A stretch of DNA of 8,627 bases from Planctomycetaceae bacterium (GTDB lineage Bacteria; Planctomycetota; Phycisphaerae; Phycisphaerales; SM1A02), in the NCBI GenBank assembly GCA_002684315.1, contig NYVB01000164.1, forward strand, positions 1-8,627, given 5' to 3'. Shown one piece after another: positions 1 to 5,660 of this stretch. Made by a program: the position numbers and the translations under genes. The notes beneath the pieces were generated by a model. It saw only the letters and a program-made list of their open reading frames with translations, did not search any database and was not told where the DNA came from. Position 1 is the stretch's first letter. The number at the start of each line of letters is the position of its first letter.

Positions 1-86
1 AGGGCCTTCTTGCAATCCATCATGCCCAAACCGGTCTTCTGGCGCAGGGCCATCACATCCTTGGCGCTGATATTGGCGGTCGACAT
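1..86 (-). CDS. tsf: Elongation factor Ts, N-terminal fragment (truncated by window edge)
   Basis: Read on the minus strand, the first 28 codons give [19 protein letters not shown] followed by [10 protein letters not shown]. This is the EF-Ts N-terminal UBA-like helix with its hallmark '[15 protein letters not shown]' stretch. EF-Ts is the cytoplasmic nucleotide-exchange factor that removes GDP from EF-Tu during elongation. Only the extreme N-terminus is present; the rest lies beyond base 1. Two in-frame ATGs compete: 84-86 (chosen) and 93-95, which would add Met-Asn-Thr. The purine motif GAAGGA (minus strand of 98-103) lies 11 bases before the first and only 2 before the second, so the start is uncertain by three codons. 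The gene follows rpsB, the standard rpsB-tsf order, so it is very probably co-transcribed with it. Confidence 0.93.
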   Translation of the reverse strand, partial: MSTANISAKDVMALRQKTGLGMMDCKKA

Positions 87-189
87 CGTGTTCATCGTCC
101 TTCGACTGGGAAAAAATACGGGGGGGTGAGTTCAACGCCCGGGCGTCCGTGCATCGGAGCGCCCAGGGGTTGGTGACAATTCAGGGAAG

Positions 190-211
190 GCCGGGCCATC
201 TTCGGCCCGGC
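190..211 (-). other. GC-rich hairpin in the rpsB-tsf intergenic region
   Basis: A perfect 8-base inverted repeat, GCCGGGCC (190-197) and GGCCCGGC (204-211), flanks a 6-base loop, six bases after the rpsB stop codon on the transcribed (minus) strand. No run of T follows on the minus strand, so it is not a classic intrinsic terminator. In the rpsB-tsf operon such a structure could cause partial attenuation, protect the 3' end of a processed rpsB transcript, or set different S2 and EF-Ts levels. The structure is seen in the sequence; the role is inferred. Confidence 0.6.
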
Positions 212-216
212 ACGGA

Positions 217-1101
217 TCAGCTGTCGGTCGTGGCGGGAACTTCCGCACCGGGAGCTTCGGGTGTCGCATCGGTCGGAGCTGGTGCCTCGGAGGCCGCTGC
301 TGGAGCGGCTTCGGGTGTGGCTGCGGGCTCTTCCTTTGCCCGGAACTGAGAGCGACTCGAACGGCGTCGCTGTGACTGTCCGTCCTTCTGATCGCCTTCA
401 TCGGCACCTTCGTTCTGAGTGGCTTTCATCTTCTTTCCATCTTCGAACGCCGCGACCATCTCACGCACGAAGATCGCGATGGAACGCATCGAGTCGTCGT
501 TTCCGGGAACCGGAATGTCGACGAGATCGGGATCGCCATCGGTGTCGATCAGACAGATGGTGGGGATGCCGAGGTTGCGTGCTTCTCGAAGCGCGTTGGA
601 CTCGCGGTTCACGTCGACCGCGATGACCGCTGCAGGCAGCTTGGTCATGTCGCGGATGCCGTTCAGGTTGCGGTAGATCTTGCGCATTTCGCGCATGAGC
701 TGCGATTCCATCTTCTTCGAATAGGTCTTGATTTCGCCGCTTTCCACGAGTGCTTCGAGTTCGATGAGTCGCTTGAGGCGTTCACGAATGGTTCGGAAGT
801 TCGTCAGCGTTCCGCCGAGCCAGCGTTCAGTGACGTAGGGAAGCTTCGCTTCGGTGGCTTGTTCTTCGATGGTGGAGCGTGCCTGTCGCTTGGTGCCGAC
901 GAACACGACCTCCTTGCCGTCCGCGGCGACTCGACTCACGAACTTCTTCGCGAGGAGCAGGCCCTTGACGGTTTCCTTGATGTCGAGAATGTGGATGCCG
1001 CCGCGAACCCCGTGGATGTAGGGGCTCATCTTCGGGTTCCAGTTGCTGCGGCGCTGGCCGAAATGGATGCCGGCTTCGATCAGTTCTTTGACGAGTGACA
1101 T
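217..1101 (-). CDS. rpsB: 30S ribosomal protein S2 with extended C-terminal tail
   Basis: This is the small-subunit protein S2, which assembles late onto the 30S particle. The 294-residue product starts MSLVKELIEAGIHFGQRR and carries family landmarks in order: the N-terminal 'AGIHFG...WNPKM' segment, 'FVGTKRQA', 'ERWLGGTLTNF', the helical 'RNLNGIRDM' region, and the second S2 signature around 'PDLVDIPVPGNDDSMRSI'. The reading frame stays open 91 codons further upstream, but homology begins at this ATG and a good Shine-Dalgarno site sits 7 bases before it. Ordinary bacterial S2 is roughly 230-260 residues. Here about 70 extra residues (225-294) follow the fold: first acidic/polar, then a basic RRRSSR patch, then a low-complexity Ala/Pro/Glu tail ending ATTDS. 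tsf follows 130 bases downstream on the same strand. Confidence 0.97.
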   Translation of the reverse strand: MSLVKELIEAGIHFGQRRSNWNPKMSPYIHGVRGGIHILDIKETVKGLLLAKKFVSRVAADGKEVVFVGTKRQARSTIEEQATEAKLPYVTERWLGGTLTNFRTIRERLKRLIELEALVESGEIKTYSKKMESQLMREMRKIYRNLNGIRDMTKLPAAVIAVDVNRESNALREARNLGIPTICLIDTDGDPDLVDIPVPGNDDSMRSIAIFVREMVAAFEDGKKMKATQNEGADEGDQKDGQSQRRRSSRSQFRAKEEPAATPEAAPAAASEAPAPTDATPEAPGAEVPATTDS

Positions 1102-1108
1102 GAGTTCA

Positions 1109-1114
1109 CTTCCT
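1109..1114 (-). promoter_or_regulatory. Ribosome binding site fixing the rpsB start
   Basis: The minus strand reads AGGAAG here, followed by 7 bases and then ATG (1101-1099). It supports the short S2 start over the 91-codon upstream extension of the open frame, whose translated sequence shows no similarity to S2. Confidence 0.75.
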
Positions 1115-1151
1115 GTGTGTGATTCAGCGACACCGGTGACCTGCGTGCGGA

Positions 1152-1164
1152 GCCTCGTCGAGGC
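1152..1164 (-). repeat. Small inverted repeat in the rpsB leader
   Basis: GCCTCG and CGAGGC flank a single central base, forming a 6+1+6 inverted repeat. As RNA it would fold as a 4-bp stem with a 5-base loop. It lies about 50 bases upstream of the rpsB start and just beyond its ribosome binding site. It could be part of a leader structure or a protein-binding half-site pair. Confidence 0.4.
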
Positions 1165-1242
1165 GCGAGCCACCCTGAAGGGCGCTTCTTGCTGGAAGGC
1201 GTGCCACCAAAGACGTCGAGTCTCCAGTGATGTCCTTCCGGG

Positions 1243-1267
1243 CGTTCGAGGGAACATCCCTCGAGCG
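1243..1267. repeat. 11-bp stem-loop in the rpsB/mutase intergenic region
   Basis: Bases 1243-1253 (CGTTCGAGGGA) pair with 1257-1267 (TCCCTCGAGCG) across a 3-base ACA loop. Ten pairs are Watson-Crick and one is a G-T wobble on the plus strand, which becomes an A-C mismatch on the minus strand. No T-run follows on either strand, so it does not look like a terminator. It lies about 140 bases ahead of rpsB. Confidence 0.5.
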
Positions 1268-1316
1268 ATGGAAAACCGAATCGACCGCATGCGATCCGGC
1301 AGGATTCTCGAAAGCA

Positions 1317-1338
1317 CTTCGTTTCGAGCGAAGCGAAG
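1317..1338. repeat. 9-bp stem-loop, REP-like extragenic palindrome
   Basis: Bases 1317-1325 (CTTCGTTTC) pair with 1330-1338 (GAAGCGAAG) around a GAGC tetraloop, with one wobble pair. The core 'TTTCGAGCGAAGCGAAG' resembles the short dispersed extragenic palindromes that appear in many genomes as 'cgagcgaagcgag' motifs. Only one copy is present in this window, so repeat status is inferred from resemblance. Confidence 0.45.
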
Positions 1339-1390
1339 AGGATATCCGAAACCGGCACGGCTCACCACCACCAATTCGACCCGGGCTGAC

Positions 1391-1396
1391 TAGAAT
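1391..1396 (+). promoter_or_regulatory. Candidate -10 hexamer upstream of the phosphohexomutase
   Basis: TAGAAT matches the sigma-70 -10 consensus at five of six positions. No good -35 element lies 16-18 bases upstream. It would give a transcript starting around 1402-1404 and a leader of about 50 bases. The same 9-base string, TAGAATGAC, occurs just upstream of thiS on the other strand. Confidence 0.3.
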
Positions 1397-1454
1397 GACT
1401 GTTCTTTGGTCCCGAGTTACCACTCTTCCAGCTTTCAATCGATTGGATCTCACG

Positions 1455-2867
1455 ATGTTGGGCAAGGTTTTCAAGGCATATGACGTCCGGGGCAAGGTTC
1501 CCAAGCCACTCAATGAGCGGATTGCCTGGAAAATCGGGCACGGAACCGCCGATTTTCTTCTCGAAGAGGGGGTTGTTACCGGACGTACCGATCCGATGTC
1601 CCAGACCATCGTCGTGGGGCGAGATGCGAGAGACTCCTCGCCGGGACTTTCAGAAGCCTTGTGCCAGGGGATGCGTGATCGTGGGGCGTCCGTCATCGAC
1701 ATCGGTCTGGTCGATACCCCGATGGTGAACTTCGCCGTCAACTACCTCGACTGCGGGGGGGGCGTGCAGGTCACCGCGAGTCACAACCCCGTGGGATACA
1801 ACGGGTTCAAGTTTTCGAGAATCAAAGGGCGTCCCATCGGATCCGGAACCGGGCTCGAATCGATTCGTGATCGATCCGCCGTCGCCGATCCGGTTCGAGT
1901 GGTTCCCGCCAATGGCTTTCTCGAGCAACGTGATCTCTGGGAACCCTACGCCGCACGAATTCTCGATCGTCTCAACCAGGATGCTCCCGCCGGATTGATG
2001 GCGGTCCGCGGCCGTCCGCTGCGAGTGGTCGTCGATGCCTCGAACGGGGTTGCCGGGGAAATGGTCTCCCGACTCTTCAGCAACGTCGAGGGTCTCGAGT
2101 TGATCGAGTTGAATTTCGACCACTCCATCGGTTTCAAGCATGATCCGAATCCTCTGGTCGAATCGAATCTCGATGAACTCCGTGAGGTCGTGCGCGCCGA
2201 AGGCGCCGATGCGGGTGTCTGTTTCGATGGCGATGCCGATCGCTGCGTCGTGGTCGATGAGGACGGGCGGACCATCGGGGGTGACCTGCTGACCGTCTGG
2301 CTCGCCGAATCGATTCTTGGTGAGAAACCCGAGGGCAAGGCCGTCGTCTACGACCTGCGTTCCAGCCGCATCGTCTCCGAGCGGATCGAGGCGCTTGGTG
2401 CCCGACCCATTCCATGTCGTGTCGGTCATGTCTTCATGAAGGACTCACTCGCCACCACGCATGCGGTCTTCGGTGGGGAGTTGTCCGGTCACTTCTACTT
2501 TCAGGACATGTTCAACGCCGACAGTGGCGCGCGCGCCTTCGTGTCCGTCCTGGCGGGGCTTGCCGCGAGCAAGCGACCTCTTTCCGAGATGGTCGAACCG
2601 TTTCGCAAGTACGCACAGTCGGGTGAGATCAATTTCGAGTGCGAGGACATCGAAGAGACCTTGGAGGCCTTGAAGGCGACCTATCCCGATGCCGACATGT
2701 TGGAGATGGATGGCCTGTCCCTCGATACCGGCCGATGGTGGGCCAACATCCGGGCCAGCAACACCGAGCCTCTGCTTCGCCTGAACGTCGAGACGTTCAG
2801 TCCCGACGAACTCGAGATCGCGCTCAAGGAACTCGGTCCATTGCTGGGCCGCCGCGTCGCGCACTGA
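1455..2867 (+). CDS. manB: Phosphomannomutase/phosphoglucomutase (alpha-D-phosphohexomutase)
   Basis: This cytoplasmic enzyme interconverts hexose 1- and 6-phosphates (mannose and/or glucose) through a phosphoserine, feeding nucleotide-sugar and polysaccharide synthesis. The 470-residue length fits the family. All four active-site elements are visible: the phosphoserine loop TASHNPVGYNGFK with catalytic Ser109; the Mg2+ loop DGDADRC at 258-264; the sugar-selecting loop GELSGH at 341-346; and the C-terminal phosphate-binding loop RASNTEPLLRL from 433. The N-terminus FKAYDVRGKVP is also typical. I chose ATG 1455 because homology begins there. An in-frame ATG at 1395 would add 20 atypical residues. 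The Shine-Dalgarno is weak (GGAT, 1446-1449). The GEXSGH loop does not separate mannose from glucose specificity, so the symbol is tentative. The 3' end faces thiG tail to tail. Confidence 0.95.
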   Translation: MLGKVFKAYDVRGKVPKPLNERIAWKIGHGTADFLLEEGVVTGRTDPMSQTIVVGRDARDSSPGLSEALCQGMRDRGASVIDIGLVDTPMVNFAVNYLDCGGGVQVTASHNPVGYNGFKFSRIKGRPIGSGTGLESIRDRSAVADPVRVVPANGFLEQRDLWEPYAARILDRLNQDAPAGLMAVRGRPLRVVVDASNGVAGEMVSRLFSNVEGLELIELNFDHSIGFKHDPNPLVESNLDELREVVRAEGADAGVCFDGDADRCVVVDEDGRTIGGDLLTVWLAESILGEKPEGKAVVYDLRSSRIVSERIEALGARPIPCRVGHVFMKDSLATTHAVFGGELSGHFYFQDMFNADSGARAFVSVLAGLAASKRPLSEMVEPFRKYAQSGEINFECEDIEETLEALKATYPDADMLEMDGLSLDTGRWWANIRASNTEPLLRLNVETFSPDELEIALKELGPLLGRRVAH

Positions 2868-2880
2868 GTCGTTGACGTCG

Positions 2881-3738
2881 TCACTCGCCGGGGATGTAGG
2901 AGATCACTCCGTCGAACGGACTGCTGGCGCTGGCGTATCGCCTGACACCGATTCGACCGCTTCGATAGCCGTGGTATCCGGCCTCGAGCGCGAGTTTCAT
3001 CGCACGCCCCATCCGCACCGGATCCTTCGCATGAGCGATGCCGGTGTTCAAGAGGACGCCATCGGCACCGAGTTCCATGGCGAGGGTGACATCGCTTGGC
3101 GTGCCCACGCCCGCGTCCACGATCACCGGGTAGTCGGGGTCACCACCCGCGGCCGGATCCTTGAGGAGTTCGAGAAGCAATGAGATCGCGTGGGGATTGT
3201 TGATGCCACGGCCCGAACCGATGGGGCTTCCTGCGGGCATGACACTGGCCGCACCGGCATCTCTCAGCGCGACGGCGAGTCTCGGATCATCCGAGGCGTA
3301 GCAGAGAACCTGGAATCCATCGGCGACCAGTTCACGACAGGCTTCGAGGGTGCCGACCGGATCCGGCAGAAGCGTCCGCTTGTCACCAAGCACTTCCAGC
3401 TTCACCCAGTGCTTCCCGGGGTTGTCGATCTGCTCGAGCAATTCCCGTCCGAGTCGGGAGACGCGAACGGCATCCTCCGCGGTGAAGCACCCTGCGGTGT
3501 TCGGAAGAATGGTGATGCGGTCGGTGTCGATGAATTCAAGCAGCGAGCGTCCGTCCGAGTCGACCAGTCGTTCTCGTCTCACCGCGACGGTGACACAGTC
3601 CGCACCACTGGCGTCGATGGCCGATTGCATCGTCTCGTAATCGGCGTATTTCCCCGTTCCCACCACCAGTCTGCTGGAGAGGGTCTGGCCGCCGATCGTG
3701 AGCGGTGAAGTCGAGTTCTGAGTGCTGGCATCGGTCAT
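2881..3738 (-). CDS. thiG: Thiazole synthase
   Basis: ThiG builds the thiazole phosphate ring of thiamine from deoxyxylulose phosphate, dehydroglycine and sulfur delivered by ThiS-thiocarboxylate. It is a cytoplasmic (beta/alpha)8 barrel. Visible landmarks in the 285-residue product are [14 protein letters not shown] near residue 24, [15 protein letters not shown] at 78-92, and the Schiff-base lysine in [16 protein letters not shown] (Lys113). The phosphate-binding loop [12 protein letters not shown] is at 168-179, followed by [10 protein letters not shown] and [12 protein letters not shown]. The usual length is about 255-270, so both ends are slightly long. I chose ATG 3736-3738 because GGAG lies 7 bases upstream. 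The alternative ATG at 3757-3759 overlaps the thiS stop as ATGA, would add seven residues, and is a plausible translationally coupled start. It forms an operon with thiS. Confidence 0.95.
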   Translation of the reverse strand: MTDASTQNSTSPLTIGGQTLSSRLVVGTGKYADYETMQSAIDASGADCVTVAVRRERLVDSDGRSLLEFIDTDRITILPNTAGCFTAEDAVRVSRLGRELLEQIDNPGKHWVKLEVLGDKRTLLPDPVGTLEACRELVADGFQVLCYASDDPRLAVALRDAGAASVMPAGSPIGSGRGINNPHAISLLLELLKDPAAGGDPDYPVIVDAGVGTPSDVTLAMELGADGVLLNTGIAHAKDPVRMGRAMKLALEAGYHGYRSGRIGVRRYASASSPFDGVISYIPGE

Positions 3739-3755
3739 TGAGGGGCTCCGGGGGA

Positions 3756-3956
3756 TCATCCGCCACCGACGAGGGTGACGATCTCTATCTGATCACCATC
3801 GACGAGCTCGGTTCGTGCATGATCTGCTCGGGGAACCACCGTTCGGTTCCGCTCGATCGCACAGGGTTTTTCTGAGAATCCCAGCTTTTCGACGAGGTCC
3901 GCGACCGTTCGTTCGTCGTGGATGGAATGTTCTTCGCCGTTGATCATGATCTTCAT
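3756..3956 (-). CDS. thiS: Thiamine biosynthesis sulfur carrier protein
   Basis: This 66-residue ubiquitin-like (beta-grasp) protein ends EIVTLVGGG. The terminal Gly is adenylated by ThiF and converted to a thiocarboxylate that donates sulfur to ThiG. The N-terminal [12 protein letters not shown] strand, the central DLVEKLGF helix, the VP-R segment and the [10 protein letters not shown] strand fit ThiS. No thiF homologue is visible nearby, so the activating enzyme must be encoded elsewhere. Its stop codon overlaps the upstream candidate ATG of thiG, so the pair is almost certainly one transcript. The start lacks a well-placed Shine-Dalgarno: GGAGG on the minus strand lies 14 bases away. A -10-like TAGAAT lies only 6 bases before the ATG, which would allow a leaderless message. 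Confidence 0.92.
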   Translation of the reverse strand: MKIMINGEEHSIHDERTVADLVEKLGFSEKPCAIERNRTVVPRADHARTELVDGDQIEIVTLVGGG

Positions 3957-4015
3957 CTCGTCATTCTAAGCCTCCGAAGATGCTTCGTGACGTTTTCCCC
4001 TCTATCCTTTGCACA
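3957..4015. promoter_or_regulatory. 59-base divergent promoter region with -10-like boxes next to both start codons
   Basis: This gap must hold the promoters for thiS-thiG (minus) and for the lipoprotein pair (plus). On the minus strand TAGAAT (3968 to 3963) lies 6 bases before the thiS ATG. On the plus strand TATCCT (4003-4008) lies 7 bases before the ATG at 4016. If these are true -10 boxes, both transcripts would begin at or within a base or two of the start codon. No strong -35 hexamer is present; the best minus-strand match is GTCACG at 17-base spacing. The hexamers are seen; promoter function is inferred. Confidence 0.4.
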
Positions 4016-4795
4016 ATGACGATCATTCGTTCAATCCAAGCCATCCTGCCTGTCCTGGTGTCCCTCTCGCTGCTCTCAGGCTGCGCCGACCCCGACTACG
4101 ACACCTCCACGCCCCAGGCGGCCATGGACTCGATGCAGGCCATGGTCGAGGATGGCCGGCCCGACCTGCTTCCGACTCTGTTGTATCTCGAGCCCCGCGA
4201 CATCCGCTTCGATGACGGCGTGACCGAGGAAAGCGCGATCGAAGAGGTTCGTGGCAAACTGTCCGACATGCTGGCCCAGCTCTGGCGAGTCACCCTCAAG
4301 CTTCGTGACGAGTTTCCCGACGACGTCGACGGAGAGTTCGAGGAGGTTCGCATCCGTTTCGGTGGTGACGGATTCGGAGACTGGTTCGGCCGGATCCTCG
4401 CCGATCCCTTCGGAGTGCTTCGTGAACAGAAGGAACGTGTCGTGGTCGAGGACATGTACGACGGCACCGCCGCGGTGCTCGTCGACGATGAACCGCTCTT
4501 CGGTGGTCTGGTCTCGATGATCGAGACCGGTGACGGCTGGCAGATCGCGATTCCAGTGCAATACGCCCAGACCAGCGAGTACTGGCCGCAGACCCGCTAC
4601 GAGTGGTCGGTGATCGCCTCCATGCTGCTCGCCGTGGAGAATTCGCTCACCGATTTCGAACGCGAGATCGACCGTGGCGGATTTCGAAATCTCGCGCATG
4701 CGAGCGAACGGGCCGGCAGACTTCTGGGTGAATCCGTCGTCGTCCAATCGGTGATCTACGCCATGATGAAACGTGATGATGATTCCGAGGAGTGA
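4016..4795 (+). CDS. Exported lipoprotein of unknown function
   Basis: I do not recognise the family. The product begins MTIIRSIQAILPVLVSLSLL and reaches a clear lipobox, LSGC, with acylated Cys23, so it should be a membrane-anchored lipoprotein of about 237 mature residues. The start of the mature part, DTSTPQAAMDSMQAMVEDG, resembles the opening of many planctomycete NTF2-like/DUF4878-like secreted proteins. A mid-protein 'TGDGWQIAIPVQY' strand would fit such a fold, but this is only an impression. The C-terminus is helical and ends in acidic DDDSEE. The frame is open from an ATG at 3980, but the signal peptide begins properly at 4016. No Shine-Dalgarno is visible. It overlaps the next gene, so the two are co-transcribed. 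Confidence 0.85.
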   Translation: MTIIRSIQAILPVLVSLSLLSGCADPDYDTSTPQAAMDSMQAMVEDGRPDLLPTLLYLEPRDIRFDDGVTEESAIEEVRGKLSDMLAQLWRVTLKLRDEFPDDVDGEFEEVRIRFGGDGFGDWFGRILADPFGVLREQKERVVVEDMYDGTAAVLVDDEPLFGGLVSMIETGDGWQIAIPVQYAQTSEYWPQTRYEWSVIASMLLAVENSLTDFEREIDRGGFRNLAHASERAGRLLGESVVVQSVIYAMMKRDDDSEE

Positions 4796-5660
4796 GCTGT
4801 TGTGTCGAAGCCTGCAGATCCTCCTGGTGACTCTGCTTTCAGCGTGTCAGAACCGAACCCTTCCGGAGTCCTCCGGCGGCCCCGGCTCGAATTCGATCGT
4901 CGGCATCGAACGTGTCCATGAGGTGACCGACCGACTGCTCACCGGGTCGTCACCGGATGAAGCCGGCTACCGCGAACTTCAGGGCATGGGTGTCGAGATC
5001 GTCCTCAGCGTGGATGGTCCGATGCCACCGGTCGAACTGATACGTGAACTCGGCATGCGTTGCGTCCATCTTCCGATCGGATACGACGGCGTGCCGGCCG
5101 AGGTGATTCGCTCGCTGGTCCGTCTGGCCAACGAGGCCCCCGAAAGCAAGGTCTACGTGCACTGTCATCAGGGAAGACATCGTGGCCCCACCGTGGCTGC
5201 GATGCTCCTTCGTCTTCGCGAGCAGGGTTCGGTCGAGGAGGGCATCGCGGTCCTCTCCGACTGTGGAACCGCTCCCGGCTACACCGGACTCTGGAGATCC
5301 GTCGAGGCGTTCGAGATTCCGGAAGGCCTCTGCGCCGATGCGTCCCTGCCCGAATCGGTGGAACCGGCGTCACTCGTCCGGCAGATGGGCGTGATCCAGG
5401 ACCTTCGTGATCGTCTCGATTCACCCTCGACCACACGAGTCGAGGATGACGTGACACTTCTGCTTCTGAAAGACGCGTTCGTGGAATTGGAACGACTCCA
5501 CCAGCCCCTTTCCCCGAAGGCCGCCGGGCCGTGGGAACGCCAGCTCGTCGGGACCATCGACCTCATCGAGTCGCTTCGAGGCGGCGTCTCCTTCGGAGCA
5601 CGTGAGCGTGCTTTGATCGACACCCGATGCGATGCCTGCCACGCCGCTTCGTGGAAGTGA
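4776..5660 (+). CDS. Lipoprotein: dual-specificity-type Cys phosphatase domain plus C-terminal heme-c (CxxCH) region
   Basis: A short signal peptide ends in the lipobox LLSAC, so the protein is exported and lipid-anchored. Residues about 45-180 read as a dual-specificity/tyrosine phosphatase fold. 'RVHEVTDRLLTGSSPDEAGY' opens it, and the P-loop VYVHCHQGRHRGPTVAAM holds nucleophile Cys130 and Arg136 (CX5R). Asp104 in GYDG is a candidate general acid. Residues about 198-294 look helical and finish RCDACHAASWK, a CxxCH heme-c site (Cys285, Cys288, His289) at the very end, where cytochrome c'-type bundles carry it. Met204 could be a distal ligand. The start is uncertain: GTG 4773, ATG 4776 or 4779 overlap the upstream gene, while TTG 4800 has GAGGAG 7 bases before it and still keeps a signal peptide. 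Phosphatase substrate and redox partner are unknown. Confidence 0.85.
   Translation: MMIPRSELLCRSLQILLVTLLSACQNRTLPESSGGPGSNSIVGIERVHEVTDRLLTGSSPDEAGYRELQGMGVEIVLSVDGPMPPVELIRELGMRCVHLPIGYDGVPAEVIRSLVRLANEAPESKVYVHCHQGRHRGPTVAAMLLRLREQGSVEEGIAVLSDCGTAPGYTGLWRSVEAFEIPEGLCADASLPESVEPASLVRQMGVIQDLRDRLDSPSTTRVEDDVTLLLLKDAFVELERLHQPLSPKAAGPWERQLVGTIDLIESLRGGVSFGARERALIDTRCDACHAASWK
4787..4792 (+). promoter_or_regulatory. Strong Shine-Dalgarno supporting a TTG start for the phosphatase lipoprotein
   Basis: GAGGAG lies at the end of the preceding gene and 7 bases before TTG 4800-4802. From that TTG the product would start MCRSLQILLVTLLSAC, a minimal lipoprotein signal peptide. The ATGs at 4776 and 4779 have no comparable site upstream. 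Confidence 0.5.

Larger units (their letters stand above)
1102..1454. other. Divergent intergenic region: rpsB leader and mutase upstream region
   Basis: These 353 bases separate rpsB (minus) from the phosphohexomutase (plus). I see no convincing gene; frames open here are extensions of the flanking genes without recognisable protein character. The region is rich in inverted repeats, the clearest at 1152-1164, 1243-1267 and 1317-1338. I found no convincing -35/-10 pair for rpsB. On the plus strand a TAGAAT hexamer at 1391-1396 could be a -10 element. The hairpins all lie on the rpsB side, which fits a long structured leader. S2 is known to autoregulate rpsB-tsf through its leader in E. coli; whether that applies here is inference. 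Confidence 0.55.

Noticed and set aside
1102..1374. 91-codon N-terminal extension of S2
   Set aside because: S2 homology and a good Shine-Dalgarno both begin at 1101. The extension crosses the hairpin region and looks like translated non-coding DNA.
1227..1454. N-terminal extension of the mutase by up to 76 residues
   Set aside because: The extension has no family similarity and spans the intergenic palindromes; the typical N-terminus begins at 1455.
1650..2429. 259-codon minus-strand frame within the phosphohexomutase
   Set aside because: The plus strand carries all four active-site motifs of the mutase over this span; the antisense product has no recognisable features.
3957..4015. TPP riboswitch ahead of thiS-thiG
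   Set aside because: The gap to the divergent gene is only 59 bases and contains no thi-box-like sequence; a riboswitch would not fit.
4076..4747. 223-codon minus-strand frame antisense to the unknown lipoprotein
   Set aside because: The plus-strand frame has a textbook lipobox and overlaps the next gene; the antisense frame has no signal or domain and reflects GC-rich codon structure.
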